Below, in pieces: positions 6,565-13,981 of a stretch of 17,682 nt of DNA (its first letter is position 1; every line of letters begins with the position of its first letter). The notes under the pieces are model-generated. The model was given only the letters and a program-made list of their open reading frames with translations, ran no database searches and was not told the origin of the DNA. Position numbers and translations under genes: made by a program. This stretch comes from an uncultured Rhodocyclaceae bacterium. GTDB lineage: Bacteria > Pseudomonadota > Gammaproteobacteria > Burkholderiales > Rhodocyclaceae. The DNA is taken from contig CALAGF010000133.1 of the NCBI GenBank assembly GCA_937892345.1, forward strand, positions 1 to 17,682. The letters are read 5' to 3'.

Positions 6565-7227
6565 ATGTTTGTAGCCCCGGCCCGCTTTGGCGATCCCGGG
6601 GCTTTTCGTTTTCTAAAGGCAGTGTTGCTCTCACTTGCGCTTCATGCAGTTGTAAGTTTTTTGGCATATCCAACGGCAATACGTTCTGGAACGGATTCTC
6701 TGAATAACGGAAGACCGGGGCACTCGATGAGAGGAGATTTCTTGCCCGCCAAATTGAAGGAGCAGAGGGCTGCCAAAGAAAGCTTGGGAAAAATCCCTGA
6801 AGTTGCCGAAAGCAATAAATTATTTAGGCGAATACAGGTGCCGGGCAGGCAGCGTCGCAGCAAAAAAGAATTATCGCCAGACGTCGTGCCAGGTTATAGA
6901 GCCCAGCACGGTGGCGCAGTGAGTGCCAATACACCACAACCCGGGAGTGGCGACGACTTGGTTCGCTACCGGCTCTCCTTGGCGCGAGCACTGCGGAAAG
7001 AAACGAGAGATTCCAAATTCGAGACCAATTCCAAATATCACGCTGAAATCGAAATTACAAAAAACGCTCTCGGCGCCAGGCAGGAATTACAAATTAAAGG
7101 AGGGGACGATGAGGAGCGGGAAAAACTCAAAGAGCTGATTGCAAAGGTACTTCTGGACGTATCTGTCCCCACTAGTCTGCTGGTTGGCCACCGATACACC
7201 CTTGAATTCAAATTGGATGGCAATTAG
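6565..7227 (+). CDS. TonB-like membrane-anchored protein (tentative)
   Basis: A 220-residue ORF with one N-terminal anchor (about residues 17-35, containing LLSLALHAVVSFLAY, much like TonB anchors), then a long polar, Lys/Arg-rich spacer. The C-terminal region (about 126-220) has the TonB-C-like pattern YHAEIEITKNALGARQE ... VPTSLLVGHRYTLEFKLD. It lacks the proline-rich Glu-Pro/Lys-Pro spacer of classical TonB, and no exbB/exbD lies nearby, so this is a loose family call. The start is uncertain: ATG 6565 lacks a clear ribosome site and overlaps a terminator-like hairpin, while TTG 6625 has AAAGG five bases upstream. It converges with the Nudix gene, leaving 9 bases between stops. Its AT-richer codons differ from the cco genes. 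Confidence 0.6.
   Translation: MFVAPARFGDPGAFRFLKAVLLSLALHAVVSFLAYPTAIRSGTDSLNNGRPGHSMRGDFLPAKLKEQRAAKESLGKIPEVAESNKLFRRIQVPGRQRRSKKELSPDVVPGYRAQHGGAVSANTPQPGSGDDLVRYRLSLARALRKETRDSKFETNSKYHAEIEITKNALGARQELQIKGGDDEEREKLKELIAKVLLDVSVPTSLLVGHRYTLEFKLDGN
6573..6612 (+). terminator. Terminator-like hairpin after the DUF3149 gene, inside the next ORF start
   Basis: An 8-bp GC-rich stem AGCCCCGG (6573-6580) and CCGGGGCT (6596-6603), with a 15-base loop, is followed by TTT-CG-TTTT (6604-6612). It is well placed to end the ccoGH-DUF3149 transcript. The T tract is interrupted and the loop is longish, so it is weaker than the two upstream terminators. It lies within the first 16 codons of the following ORF if that uses the ATG at 6565. 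Confidence 0.65.
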
Positions 7228-7236
7228 AGCGGCAGG

Positions 7237-7773
7237 CTATACCGGAGAAAGTATACGGTTATGAAATGAATACCTACCCTTTGAGCGGTCGCTAAAAAAG
7301 AGTTGTAGACATAACTTGACGCTCTCGAAGGAGATCCTGTCCCAAGGCACGTTTTTCTCGGAGAAAAGTCCGACATCCAGGCTCTCAAGGCCTGGATTGT
7401 AATCGGGCATAGCCATCCTGCCTCTGTAAAACAAATGAATCTGGCTGATATGAGGAATGTCAAACATCGCAAACGGCGCCTCGATATTGATCACAGCCCC
7501 CGCTTCCTCAAATGTTTCCCGAATTGCTCCCGCCTCAGCTGACTCGTCGTTCTCCATGAATCCGGCAGGAAGTGTCCAGTAACCCAACCTCGGCTCAATT
7601 GCGCGCTTGCAAAGCAGAATTTTTCCATCCCATTCGGCAATCGCGCCCACGATGACTTTTGGATTTTCGTAATGGATATGACCGCAGCTAGCACAAACCT
7701 GCCGCGGACGGTTGTCGCCTTCAGGAATGCAGGTAGACAAACGATTAGCGCATTGCGTGCAGAATGTGATCAC
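7237..7773 (-). CDS. Nudix hydrolase with N-terminal zinc ribbon (NADH-pyrophosphatase-like)
   Basis: Hydrolase of nucleoside-diphosphate-linked substrates, 178 residues. An N-terminal zinc ribbon has Cys5-x2-Cys8 and Cys27-x2-Cys30. The Nudix box is complete at residues 71-93: Gly71, Glu77, Arg85-Glu86, Glu89-Glu90, Gly92. The zinc ribbon plus Nudix layout recalls NudC, but the protein is shorter than E. coli NudC (about 257) and lacks its N-terminal domain, so substrate is open; NADH or ADP-ribose are candidates. The start is a GTG at 7773 with no strong ribosome site; an in-frame stop lies further upstream. It is the only minus-strand gene, divergent from motA and convergent with the TonB-like gene. 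Confidence 0.88.
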   Translation of the reverse strand: MITFCTQCANRLSTCIPEGDNRPRQVCASCGHIHYENPKVIVGAIAEWDGKILLCKRAIEPRLGYWTLPAGFMENDESAEAGAIRETFEEAGAVINIEAPFAMFDIPHISQIHLFYRGRMAMPDYNPGLESLDVGLFSEKNVPWDRISFESVKLCLQLFFSDRSKGRYSFHNRILSPV

Positions 7774-7857
7774 GAGCAGGTGAGAAGATTTGTTAATTCC
7801 GGTAGTCTAGCACCTCGCCGGTATCGAAATTGATAGCAATGGCAAACTGAACTTGCT

Positions 7858-7887
7858 TTGCTTAGTTCCGGAGCCTGTGGCTACAAT
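7858..7887 (+). promoter_or_regulatory. Candidate sigma70-type promoter of the motA-che operon
   Basis: In the 174-base gap between the Nudix gene and motA, TACAAT (7882-7887, 5 of 6 match to TATAAT) has TTGCTT 18 bases upstream (7858-7863, 3 of 6 match to TTGACA). I found no convincing FliA (sigma28) promoter with the TAAA-N15-GCCGATAA layout here, although flagellar motor and che genes often use one. The -10 is good and the -35 is weak, so this is tentative. Confidence 0.35.
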
Positions 7888-7947
7888 AGGCAAACTAATA
7901 TGCAAAATAACCGTCGCTCAAATTTGCCACGGTTTTGGGGGCGTTAA

Positions 7948-8805
7948 ATGTTTCTGATTGTTGGATATGTCATCATCTTGGCGTCTTCGCTTGGTACCTA
8001 CGCGGTTCACGGCAGTTTGCTGGCGCTATGGGTGCCAATGGAATATATCGCCATCATCGGGTTGACCGTTGGTGGATTTGTGGCAGGCAATGACATTAAA
8101 ATTATCAAGGCCACAGTTGCAGCAGTGCCGGGAGTTTTCAAAGGATCCCCTTACAATAAAAATTACTACATTGATACGCTCGCACTGCTGTTCGAGATCC
8201 TTGCCAAGGTTCGAAAAGAAGGTTTGATGTCGATTGAAGGGGATATTGAAAATCCTGACTCCAGCCCTGTATTTTCGAAATACCCTGCCATCGTAGGTGA
8301 TCACCATGTGCTCGAATTCATGACCGATTACTTGCGCATGATGGTAGGTGGCAACCTGAATACCGTCGAAATCGAGAGCTTGATGGATGTGGAGTTGGAA
8401 ACTCACCACCATGAGGCGGCAGAGCCTGCGCATGTTGTCCAGAAGGTCGGTGACGCAACCCCTGCGTTTGGTATCGTCGTCGCGGTGATGGGGGTGGTTA
8501 ACGTGATGGGTTCGGTTGGTGAGCCACCCGCTGTTCTCGGGAAAATGATCGGCGGAGCCTTGGTGGGTACCTTTCTTGGTATTTTGATTTCCTACGGTTT
8601 TGTCGCGCCGGTAGCAAGTTTGCTTGAACAAAAAGCACATCAGTCTGCAACAATTTACAAAACCATCAAGATGGTGCTGCTGGCTTCAATGTCGGGGTAT
8701 GCCCCTCAGGTCGCAATCGAGTTTGGCAGAAAGACGCTAGGCGGACATGAGCGACCGAGCTTCAAGGAGCTTGAGGAAGAGCTAAAGGCTCGTAAAGGCA
8801 AGTAA
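7948..8805 (+). CDS. motA: Flagellar motor stator protein MotA
   Basis: Proton-channel stator subunit that turns the flagellar rotor. The 285 residues fit the E. coli-type long MotA with four membrane helices (about 1-20, 33-50, 170-190, 200-222) and a large cytoplasmic loop. Functional residues appear one position before E. coli numbering: Arg89 and Glu97 of the rotor-contact loop, Pro172 in TPAFGIVVAVMGVV, and Pro221 in GFVAPVAS. The start follows a G-rich GGTTTTGGGGG stretch, a modest ribosome site. First gene of an apparent eight-gene motility/chemotaxis operon, 31 bases before motB. Confidence 0.98.
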   Translation: MFLIVGYVIILASSLGTYAVHGSLLALWVPMEYIAIIGLTVGGFVAGNDIKIIKATVAAVPGVFKGSPYNKNYYIDTLALLFEILAKVRKEGLMSIEGDIENPDSSPVFSKYPAIVGDHHVLEFMTDYLRMMVGGNLNTVEIESLMDVELETHHHEAAEPAHVVQKVGDATPAFGIVVAVMGVVNVMGSVGEPPAVLGKMIGGALVGTFLGILISYGFVAPVASLLEQKAHQSATIYKTIKMVLLASMSGYAPQVAIEFGRKTLGGHERPSFKELEEELKARKGK

Positions 8806-8836
8806 GTCACTCGTTCACATTTAAGAAAGGGCGAAA

Positions 8837-9784
8837 ATGAGTGACGATTCCACGCGTCCAATAATCATCAAGCGAAAAAAGGTTGTTGCCGGCGGCGCTC
8901 ACGGTGGCGCTTGGAAGATTGCCTATGCCGACTTCGTGACAGCGATGATGGCGTTTTTTCTGCTGATGTGGCTGTTGGGTTCGACCGCTCAAGGTGACCT
9001 GAAAGGGATTGCGGATTTTTTTCAAAATCCCGTGAAGGTTTCCATGCAGGGTGGGTCGGGTACTGGTGATGCCACCAGCGTATTGAAAGGGGGCGGGCAA
9101 GATCTGACCCGCCAGAGCGGGCAGGTGAAGCGTGGCGACGTTGAGGCAAAGAAGTCGACATCGTTCTCCAAAGAGGCGCAGCTGGAATTTCGTCGCAAAG
9201 AACGGGAACGCTTGGAGTTGCTCAAGTCTGACATTGAAAAAATGATTGAACAAACGCCAATGTTGGCTCAGTTCAAAAAACAACTGCTGTTGGATATTAC
9301 AAGCGAAGGCTTGCGCATTCAGATCGTTGATGAACAAAATCGTCCGATGTTTGACTCAAGTAGCGCTGATCTCAAGCCGTATACCAGAGACTTGCTGAGA
9401 GCTATTGGGCGCATGCTGAACGACGTTCCAAATCGTGTGAGTCTGGCCGGACACACCGACGCAGCGCAGTTTGTCGGCGGGAGTCAGGGATTTTCGAATT
9501 GGGAGTTGTCGGCAAATCGTGCCAATGCTTCGCGCAGGGAACTGGTCGTTGGCGGGATGGAGGATCATAAGGTACTGAGGGTTGTTGGCTTGGCTTCAAC
9601 GCTGCTGTTTGACAACAACGACCCGTTGAATCCAGTGAATCGGCGGATCAGCATTGTGGTATTGAACAAAAAAACGGAGCAGGCAATCCTTCAGGAGGAG
9701 GGTCCTGAGTCTGAGATCAGTGATGTTGAAGATGTGCCTGCTGGTCTGAAATTGCCCGGAGCTGTAAATGAACGGGCAAAGTAA
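8837..9784 (+). CDS. motB: Flagellar motor stator protein MotB
   Basis: Partner of MotA that anchors the stator to peptidoglycan. The 315 residues begin with a basic cytoplasmic tail and one membrane helix (about 27-49) containing the proton-carrying Asp32 in AYADFVTAMMAFFLLMWLLG, at the same position as in E. coli. A plug/linker region (about 50-150) precedes the OmpA-like peptidoglycan-binding domain (about 150-275), with SLAGHTDA (202-209) and NWELSANRANA (221-231). AAGAAAGG about nine bases upstream is the ribosome site. Length and motifs agree with the proton-driven MotB family. Confidence 0.98.
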   Translation: MSDDSTRPIIIKRKKVVAGGAHGGAWKIAYADFVTAMMAFFLLMWLLGSTAQGDLKGIADFFQNPVKVSMQGGSGTGDATSVLKGGGQDLTRQSGQVKRGDVEAKKSTSFSKEAQLEFRRKERERLELLKSDIEKMIEQTPMLAQFKKQLLLDITSEGLRIQIVDEQNRPMFDSSSADLKPYTRDLLRAIGRMLNDVPNRVSLAGHTDAAQFVGGSQGFSNWELSANRANASRRELVVGGMEDHKVLRVVGLASTLLFDNNDPLNPVNRRISIVVLNKKTEQAILQEEGPESEISDVEDVPAGLKLPGAVNERAK

Positions 9785-9814
9785 CTTAATGATGTGTTCT
9801 TGGCTGGAGTTCGG

Positions 9815-11029
9815 ATGTCAAAGGCAAGCTTGATTCTGCTGGGGGTTGCTTGGACTTCGCTGACAGCCGTTACGCTTTGGCATGTTGCACCAGGCGCTCA
9901 GTCCGGGGCGGTCATGATGGGATTTGTGATAGCAGCAACAGGCTGGGTGATGGCTGCGTCTTTTCTTCGCCAGTCTGCTTCAGCACCGAGTGTGAGCGAG
10001 CCCGTAAATTCAATTGATCGGCAGATTATTGAGCAAGGCAGTCAGTCTATTCAATGTATGGCGAATGAATTTGAAGTGCAGATAAAGGAAATGCGCGAAG
10101 AAATTTTGCGTGCGCAACGCATATTTTCAGAGGCTATCGATTCCTTGATTGCAAGTTTTCAGCAAATGCACGTTCAGACACGTCGACAGCAGCAACTCGG
10201 TTTACAGGTCGTTTCCGGTGGCAGTGAGGCTATTGGCGGCTCGGATTTTCATCAGTTTGCAAGCAAGACTTCTGAAACGCTTCGGCAGTTTGTGGATAGC
10301 GTCATTCAGAATTCCCGTGTAGCGATGTCGCTGGTTGAAATGACTGATCGCATGAGTGTGCAGATGCGATATGTCCAGGGGATGCTCGGCGAAATTGAGG
10401 GGATTGCAAAGCAAACGAATCTCCTCGCACTGAATGCCGCGATTGAGGCTGCGAGGGCGGGTGAGGCGGGCAGGGGGTTTGCTGTGGTTGCTGACGAAGT
10501 TCGCGATCTTTCCGGGCGAACAAATCATTTCAGCCGTCAGATACGTGCTTCATTAGTAGATATTCAGACAACGATCTCCGAGACGGAGTCTGCAATCAAT
10601 CGGATGGCTGCACAAGATATGACTTTTGCTCTGACTTCCAAAAGTGATGTCGAGCAGGCCATGAAGGACATAGAACAAATCAACCTGAGCACCGAAGGTG
10701 CTGTGAGTGAACTGAACGAAATTGCGAATGATGTCGAAAATGCGGTTGGGAAGGCGATTATGTCGCTGCAGTTCCAAGACATGGTGACCCAGCTGTTGGG
10801 GCATGTACAGCGCCGCCTTGACTTGCTGGATGAGGTGGTGGGCGACGAGCGCAAAATGCTCACAACCCTTCTGGGGTCGGAAAATCCGGCAGATACGATG
10901 CGTAAGCTTGGAGAGATACAATCGCACGTATATCAGGTTTCGCAAAAACTTGTATCCATGAAACAGGACGTTGAGCATAACCCGGTGGCACAAACAGGGT
11001 ATGCTAGCGGGGCTGTAGAATTGTTCTGA
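9815..11029 (+). CDS. Short membrane-anchored chemoreceptor with CheZ-like D-x3-Q motif
   Basis: Methyl-accepting-type protein of 404 residues. Two close hydrophobic segments (about 6-24 and 31-50) leave almost no periplasmic domain, so input is probably cytoplasmic or membrane-borne. The chemoreceptor tip that binds CheA/CheW is clear at about 196-235 (QTNLLALNAAIEAARAGE...GRGFAVVADEVRDL). Unusually, the helix after the tip contains SLQFQDMVTQLLGHV, with Asp322 and Gln326 in the FQD-x3-Q form of the CheZ phosphatase active site. The protein ends in AVELF. The ATG at 9815 follows TGGAG; an upstream in-frame GTG (9794) is less likely. It lies between motB and cheY, 18 bases before cheY. Receptor class is sure; the CheY-phosphatase idea is inference. 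Confidence 0.85.
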   Translation: MSKASLILLGVAWTSLTAVTLWHVAPGAQSGAVMMGFVIAATGWVMAASFLRQSASAPSVSEPVNSIDRQIIEQGSQSIQCMANEFEVQIKEMREEILRAQRIFSEAIDSLIASFQQMHVQTRRQQQLGLQVVSGGSEAIGGSDFHQFASKTSETLRQFVDSVIQNSRVAMSLVEMTDRMSVQMRYVQGMLGEIEGIAKQTNLLALNAAIEAARAGEAGRGFAVVADEVRDLSGRTNHFSRQIRASLVDIQTTISETESAINRMAAQDMTFALTSKSDVEQAMKDIEQINLSTEGAVSELNEIANDVENAVGKAIMSLQFQDMVTQLLGHVQRRLDLLDEVVGDERKMLTTLLGSENPADTMRKLGEIQSHVYQVSQKLVSMKQDVEHNPVAQTGYASGAVELF

Positions 11030-11047
11030 TTAACAAATGAGGGAAAA

Positions 11048-11413
11048 ATGGCAAAAACCATTCTTGCAGTTGATGATTCCGCCTCCATTCGTCAGATGGT
11101 GTCTTTCACGCTGAAAAGCGCTGGCTACGATGTGGTCGAAGCAGTAGATGGTCAGGATGGCCTCGATAAGGCCAAGGCTCGCTCGGTTAACCTGGTGTTG
11201 ACGGACCAAAATATGCCCCGCATGGACGGTCTGACCTTGATCAAGAATCTGCGCGCCTTGCCGCAATATGGCTCAACGCCCATTCTGATGCTGACAACCG
11301 AATCATCCGATGCCATGAAGTCTCAGGGGCGTGCGGCAGGCGCAACCGGATGGCTGGTCAAGCCCTTCGATCCGCAAAAACTGATTGAGGTCGTGCGCAA
11401 GGTCATCGGTTAA
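11048..11413 (+). CDS. cheY: Chemotaxis response regulator CheY
   Basis: Single receiver domain of 121 residues that carries phosphoryl signal from CheA to the flagellar switch. All catalytic residues are present: acidic pair Asp9/Asp10, phosphoacceptor Asp53 in LVLTDQNMPRMDG, Thr83/Thr84, and Lys105 in WLVKPFDP. No output domain is attached. GAGGGA seven bases upstream is the ribosome site. It sits between the short chemoreceptor and cheA. The TDQNMPRMDG sequence is typical of CheY paired with an adjacent CheA in beta- and gammaproteobacteria. No cheZ is seen in the window. Confidence 0.96.
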   Translation: MAKTILAVDDSASIRQMVSFTLKSAGYDVVEAVDGQDGLDKAKARSVNLVLTDQNMPRMDGLTLIKNLRALPQYGSTPILMLTTESSDAMKSQGRAAGATGWLVKPFDPQKLIEVVRKVIG

Positions 11414-11500
11414 GCCGGGTCCTTACGATTCGAATTCGCTGATTTTTGTTGCATCGGTTTTCGGTACGCAGTCTGATTGCATGCCGTCGGAGGGGGAAGC

Positions 11501-13963
11501 ATGTCTATCGACATGAGTCAGTTTTATCAGGTGTTTTTCGAGGAGTCAGCGGAGCACCTGGCAGCCATGGAATCCTTGCTGCTGAATCTGGATGTGGATA
11601 ATCCGGACATGGAGCAGCTGAATGCGATTTTTCGTGCTGCGCATTCGATCAAGGGCAGTGCCGGGACCTTCGGTTTTACCGATCTGGCCGAGACCACTCA
11701 CATCCTTGAAAACCTTCTGGATCGAATCCGGAAGGAAGAGCTGACATTGCGCTCGGATATGGTGGATGCCTTCCTTGAGGCTGGCGATGTACTCGGCTCC
11801 ATGTTGGAGGCACATCAAGGCCGCGGTGAGGTGGATGCGGATACCGTTGCGCTGATCTGCGCCAAGCTGCGCCGCCTGTCTTCGGACGAAGCGCCGCCCG
11901 CGGTGGCCCAAGCGCCAGTCCAGGCCCCAACAGCAGTTGCAGCGCCTTCAGGAAGCACGTTGGTGGAGCCTCAGCCTGTTGCGGGTGACGAGGTCGCAGT
12001 TCGTGTGCCTCATGACAGCGGACGGCGACTCTACGATATCCAGTTTGTGCCGACCGATGTGGCGCTCAAGGGTGTTGGTATCGACAACCTGCTGGATGAG
12101 CTGCGCAGCTTTGGCGAACTAGAGATCGTCAGCAGGCCTGAAGCCGGAGGCAGTGGCCCCGGATTTTGGGAATTGCGCCTGTTGACCGAAGCAGTGCCGG
12201 ATACCTTCTCGGATCAAATCGATTTCGTCGCCGAAAACGGTGCGTGGCGCGTTACCGAGGACAAGTCGGTGGCTCCGGATGGCACGACGGCCTTTGGCTT
12301 CTTTGGAGACTCTCCAGGCTTGCCGGACGAGGCTCGGGGCTACGGTTTTTTCGCTGATGCCAACGCAGGAGAAGCTGCCGCTTCATCCCAACAGGTGCCG
12401 GATGGCGATGGCTACGGATTTTTTGAGCCATTGCCCGCAGCGGTAGCCGCGCAAGCTGCTGGCGAAGAAGGCGATGGTTTTGGTTTCTTCGCGCCTTTGC
12501 CGACGCCTGCACCGGACAAAAAAATGCCGGACGATGGCGATGGTTATGGGTTTTTTGCCCCGGAAACGACCGCTGCATCGACGTCGACCGTAGTACCGGC
12601 TCAATTGGCCGAAGAGGGCGATGGATTTGGATTTTTTGAACCACTGAAGCCGGTTGCTCAGCCAGAACCCGTTGTCGTGGCCGCACCCGTGGTTGCGCCG
12701 GCACCGGTGATTGAAGCGCCGCCACCCGCCAAGCTGGCATCTGCGCGCCCAGCGAAGCCGGCTGCTGCGCCTGCTGCCGGTGGTGAATCGTCGATTCGTG
12801 TCAGCGTCGAAAAGGTGGATCAATTGATCAACCTCGTCGGTGAACTGGTGATTACGCAAGCGATGCTGCTGCAAACCGCGACTCAGATGCAGGAGGCTGC
12901 GCCTGAGCGCTTGATCAATGGGTTGGCACAACTCGAAAGAAATACCCGCGATCTTCAGGAATCGGTGATGTCGATCCGGATGATGCCGATTTCCTTCGTA
13001 TTCTCACGCTTCCCGCGCGTGGTCCGCGACCTCTCCTCCAAATTGGGCAAGCAAGTTGAGCTGAAGACTTCCGGCGAAACCACGGAGCTTGACAAGAGCC
13101 TGATCGAGCGTATTACTGACCCCTTGACCCACCTGATCCGCAACAGTCTGGATCACGGCATCGAGTTGCCGGAAAAACGCGTAGCTGCTGGCAAGAGCCC
13201 TGCCGGTACGATTACCCTCAAGGCCTACCACCAAGGCGGCAATATTGTCATTGAAGTGGGGGATGACGGGGCCGGTCTGCCGCGTAACAAGATTCTCTCC
13301 AAGGCCCGTGAACGGGGCCTGCCGGTGTCTGATCAGATGACCGACCAGGAAGTGTTCAATCTCATTTTCGAGGCGGGATTTTCTACCGCAGATCAGGTGA
13401 CGGATGTTTCCGGGCGTGGTGTCGGGATGGACGTTGTCCGGCGGAATATCCAGTCCATGGGCGGCCGAGTCGATATTGACTCAATGGCAGGCATTGGTAC
13501 CCGGATGACTGTCCGGCTGCCGCTGACGCTGGCAATTCTTGACGGGATGTCGATCGCCGTCGGTGATCAAACCTACATTCTGCCGCTCTCCTACGTGGTG
13601 GAATCTCTGCAGCCGCAGATGGGGGACATCAAGACGCTATCGAATCAGGCAAGGGTGATTCAGGTTCGTGGTGAATATCTGCCGGTTGTTGTTCTGCACG
13701 AGGTATTCAACCTCAAGTCAAGCTGGACTGATTTCACGCAGGGCATCATGGTGGTTCTGGATGCCGATGGTGCCAAGGCCGCCTTGTTTGTCGATGCGCT
13801 GGTCGGTCAGCATCAAGTCGTAATCAAGAGTCTGGAAGCAAACTATCGCAAGGTACCGGGAGTGTCCGGTGCGACGATCATGGGCGATGGGCATGTGGCC
13901 CTGATCCTGGACGTCTCTGCCATCGCCGGTATGGCCCGTTCAAACATGCAGAAGGCCGTCTGA
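11501..13963 (+). CDS. cheA: Chemotaxis histidine kinase CheA with aromatic-repeat linker
   Basis: Kinase that phosphorylates CheY (and CheB) in response to receptors. The 820 residues divide into: HPt/P1 with phosphorylated His48 (AAHSIKGSAGTFGF); a P2-like regulator-binding domain (about 176-252); a long low-complexity linker (about 255-428) with six [FY]GFF repeats and then an Ala/Pro-rich stretch; P3 dimerisation (about 431-500); P4 ATPase with N box (HLIRNSLDHG, 544-553), G1 (DDGAGL, 588-593) and G2 (GRGVGMDVV, 638-646); and CheW-like P5 (about 678-815). It is longer than E. coli CheA (654) almost wholly because of the linker. ATG 11501 follows a strong GGAGGGGG; a TTG at 11477 is only an ORF extension. 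cheW follows after 18 bases. Confidence 0.97.
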   Translation: MSIDMSQFYQVFFEESAEHLAAMESLLLNLDVDNPDMEQLNAIFRAAHSIKGSAGTFGFTDLAETTHILENLLDRIRKEELTLRSDMVDAFLEAGDVLGSMLEAHQGRGEVDADTVALICAKLRRLSSDEAPPAVAQAPVQAPTAVAAPSGSTLVEPQPVAGDEVAVRVPHDSGRRLYDIQFVPTDVALKGVGIDNLLDELRSFGELEIVSRPEAGGSGPGFWELRLLTEAVPDTFSDQIDFVAENGAWRVTEDKSVAPDGTTAFGFFGDSPGLPDEARGYGFFADANAGEAAASSQQVPDGDGYGFFEPLPAAVAAQAAGEEGDGFGFFAPLPTPAPDKKMPDDGDGYGFFAPETTAASTSTVVPAQLAEEGDGFGFFEPLKPVAQPEPVVVAAPVVAPAPVIEAPPPAKLASARPAKPAAAPAAGGESSIRVSVEKVDQLINLVGELVITQAMLLQTATQMQEAAPERLINGLAQLERNTRDLQESVMSIRMMPISFVFSRFPRVVRDLSSKLGKQVELKTSGETTELDKSLIERITDPLTHLIRNSLDHGIELPEKRVAAGKSPAGTITLKAYHQGGNIVIEVGDDGAGLPRNKILSKARERGLPVSDQMTDQEVFNLIFEAGFSTADQVTDVSGRGVGMDVVRRNIQSMGGRVDIDSMAGIGTRMTVRLPLTLAILDGMSIAVGDQTYILPLSYVVESLQPQMGDIKTLSNQARVIQVRGEYLPVVVLHEVFNLKSSWTDFTQGIMVVLDADGAKAALFVDALVGQHQVVIKSLEANYRKVPGVSGATIMGDGHVALILDVSAIAGMARSNMQKAV
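12281..12649 (+). repeat. Six in-frame [FY]GFF peptide repeats within the cheA linker
   Basis: Copies have the aromatic cores at CheA residues 265, 281, 305, 327, 349 and 376, in the later four as DG[FY]GFF[AE]P. Spacings are 16, 24, 22, 22 and 27 residues. The codons differ freely between copies (for example GGCTACGGA, GGTTTTGGT, GGTTATGGG and GGATTTGGA before the Phe pair), so the repeat is kept at the protein level rather than being a fresh DNA duplication. Confidence 0.9.
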
Positions 13964-13981
13964 CGGCTTGCCAAGGAGTAG

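Noticed and set aside
7794..7824. Possible FliA (sigma28) promoter before motA, GCCGGTAT with TAAT upstream
   Set aside because: The -10 has two mismatches and the spacing of 19 instead of 15 does not fit.
7830..7843. FNR-like half-site TTGAT-AGCA-ATGGC before motA
   Set aside because: Right half matches at only two of five positions, which is chance level.
9794..9814. GTG start for the short chemoreceptor
   Set aside because: No ribosome site precedes it; ATG 9815 has TGGAG at suitable spacing.
11477..11500. TTG start for cheA
   Set aside because: The strong GGAGGGGG lies downstream of it and directs translation to ATG 11501, where the HPt domain starts normally.
12281..12649. CRISPR-like or recent DNA tandem repeat in cheA
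   Set aside because: Repeats are in frame, similar only at the protein level, and spacers are not of uniform length.
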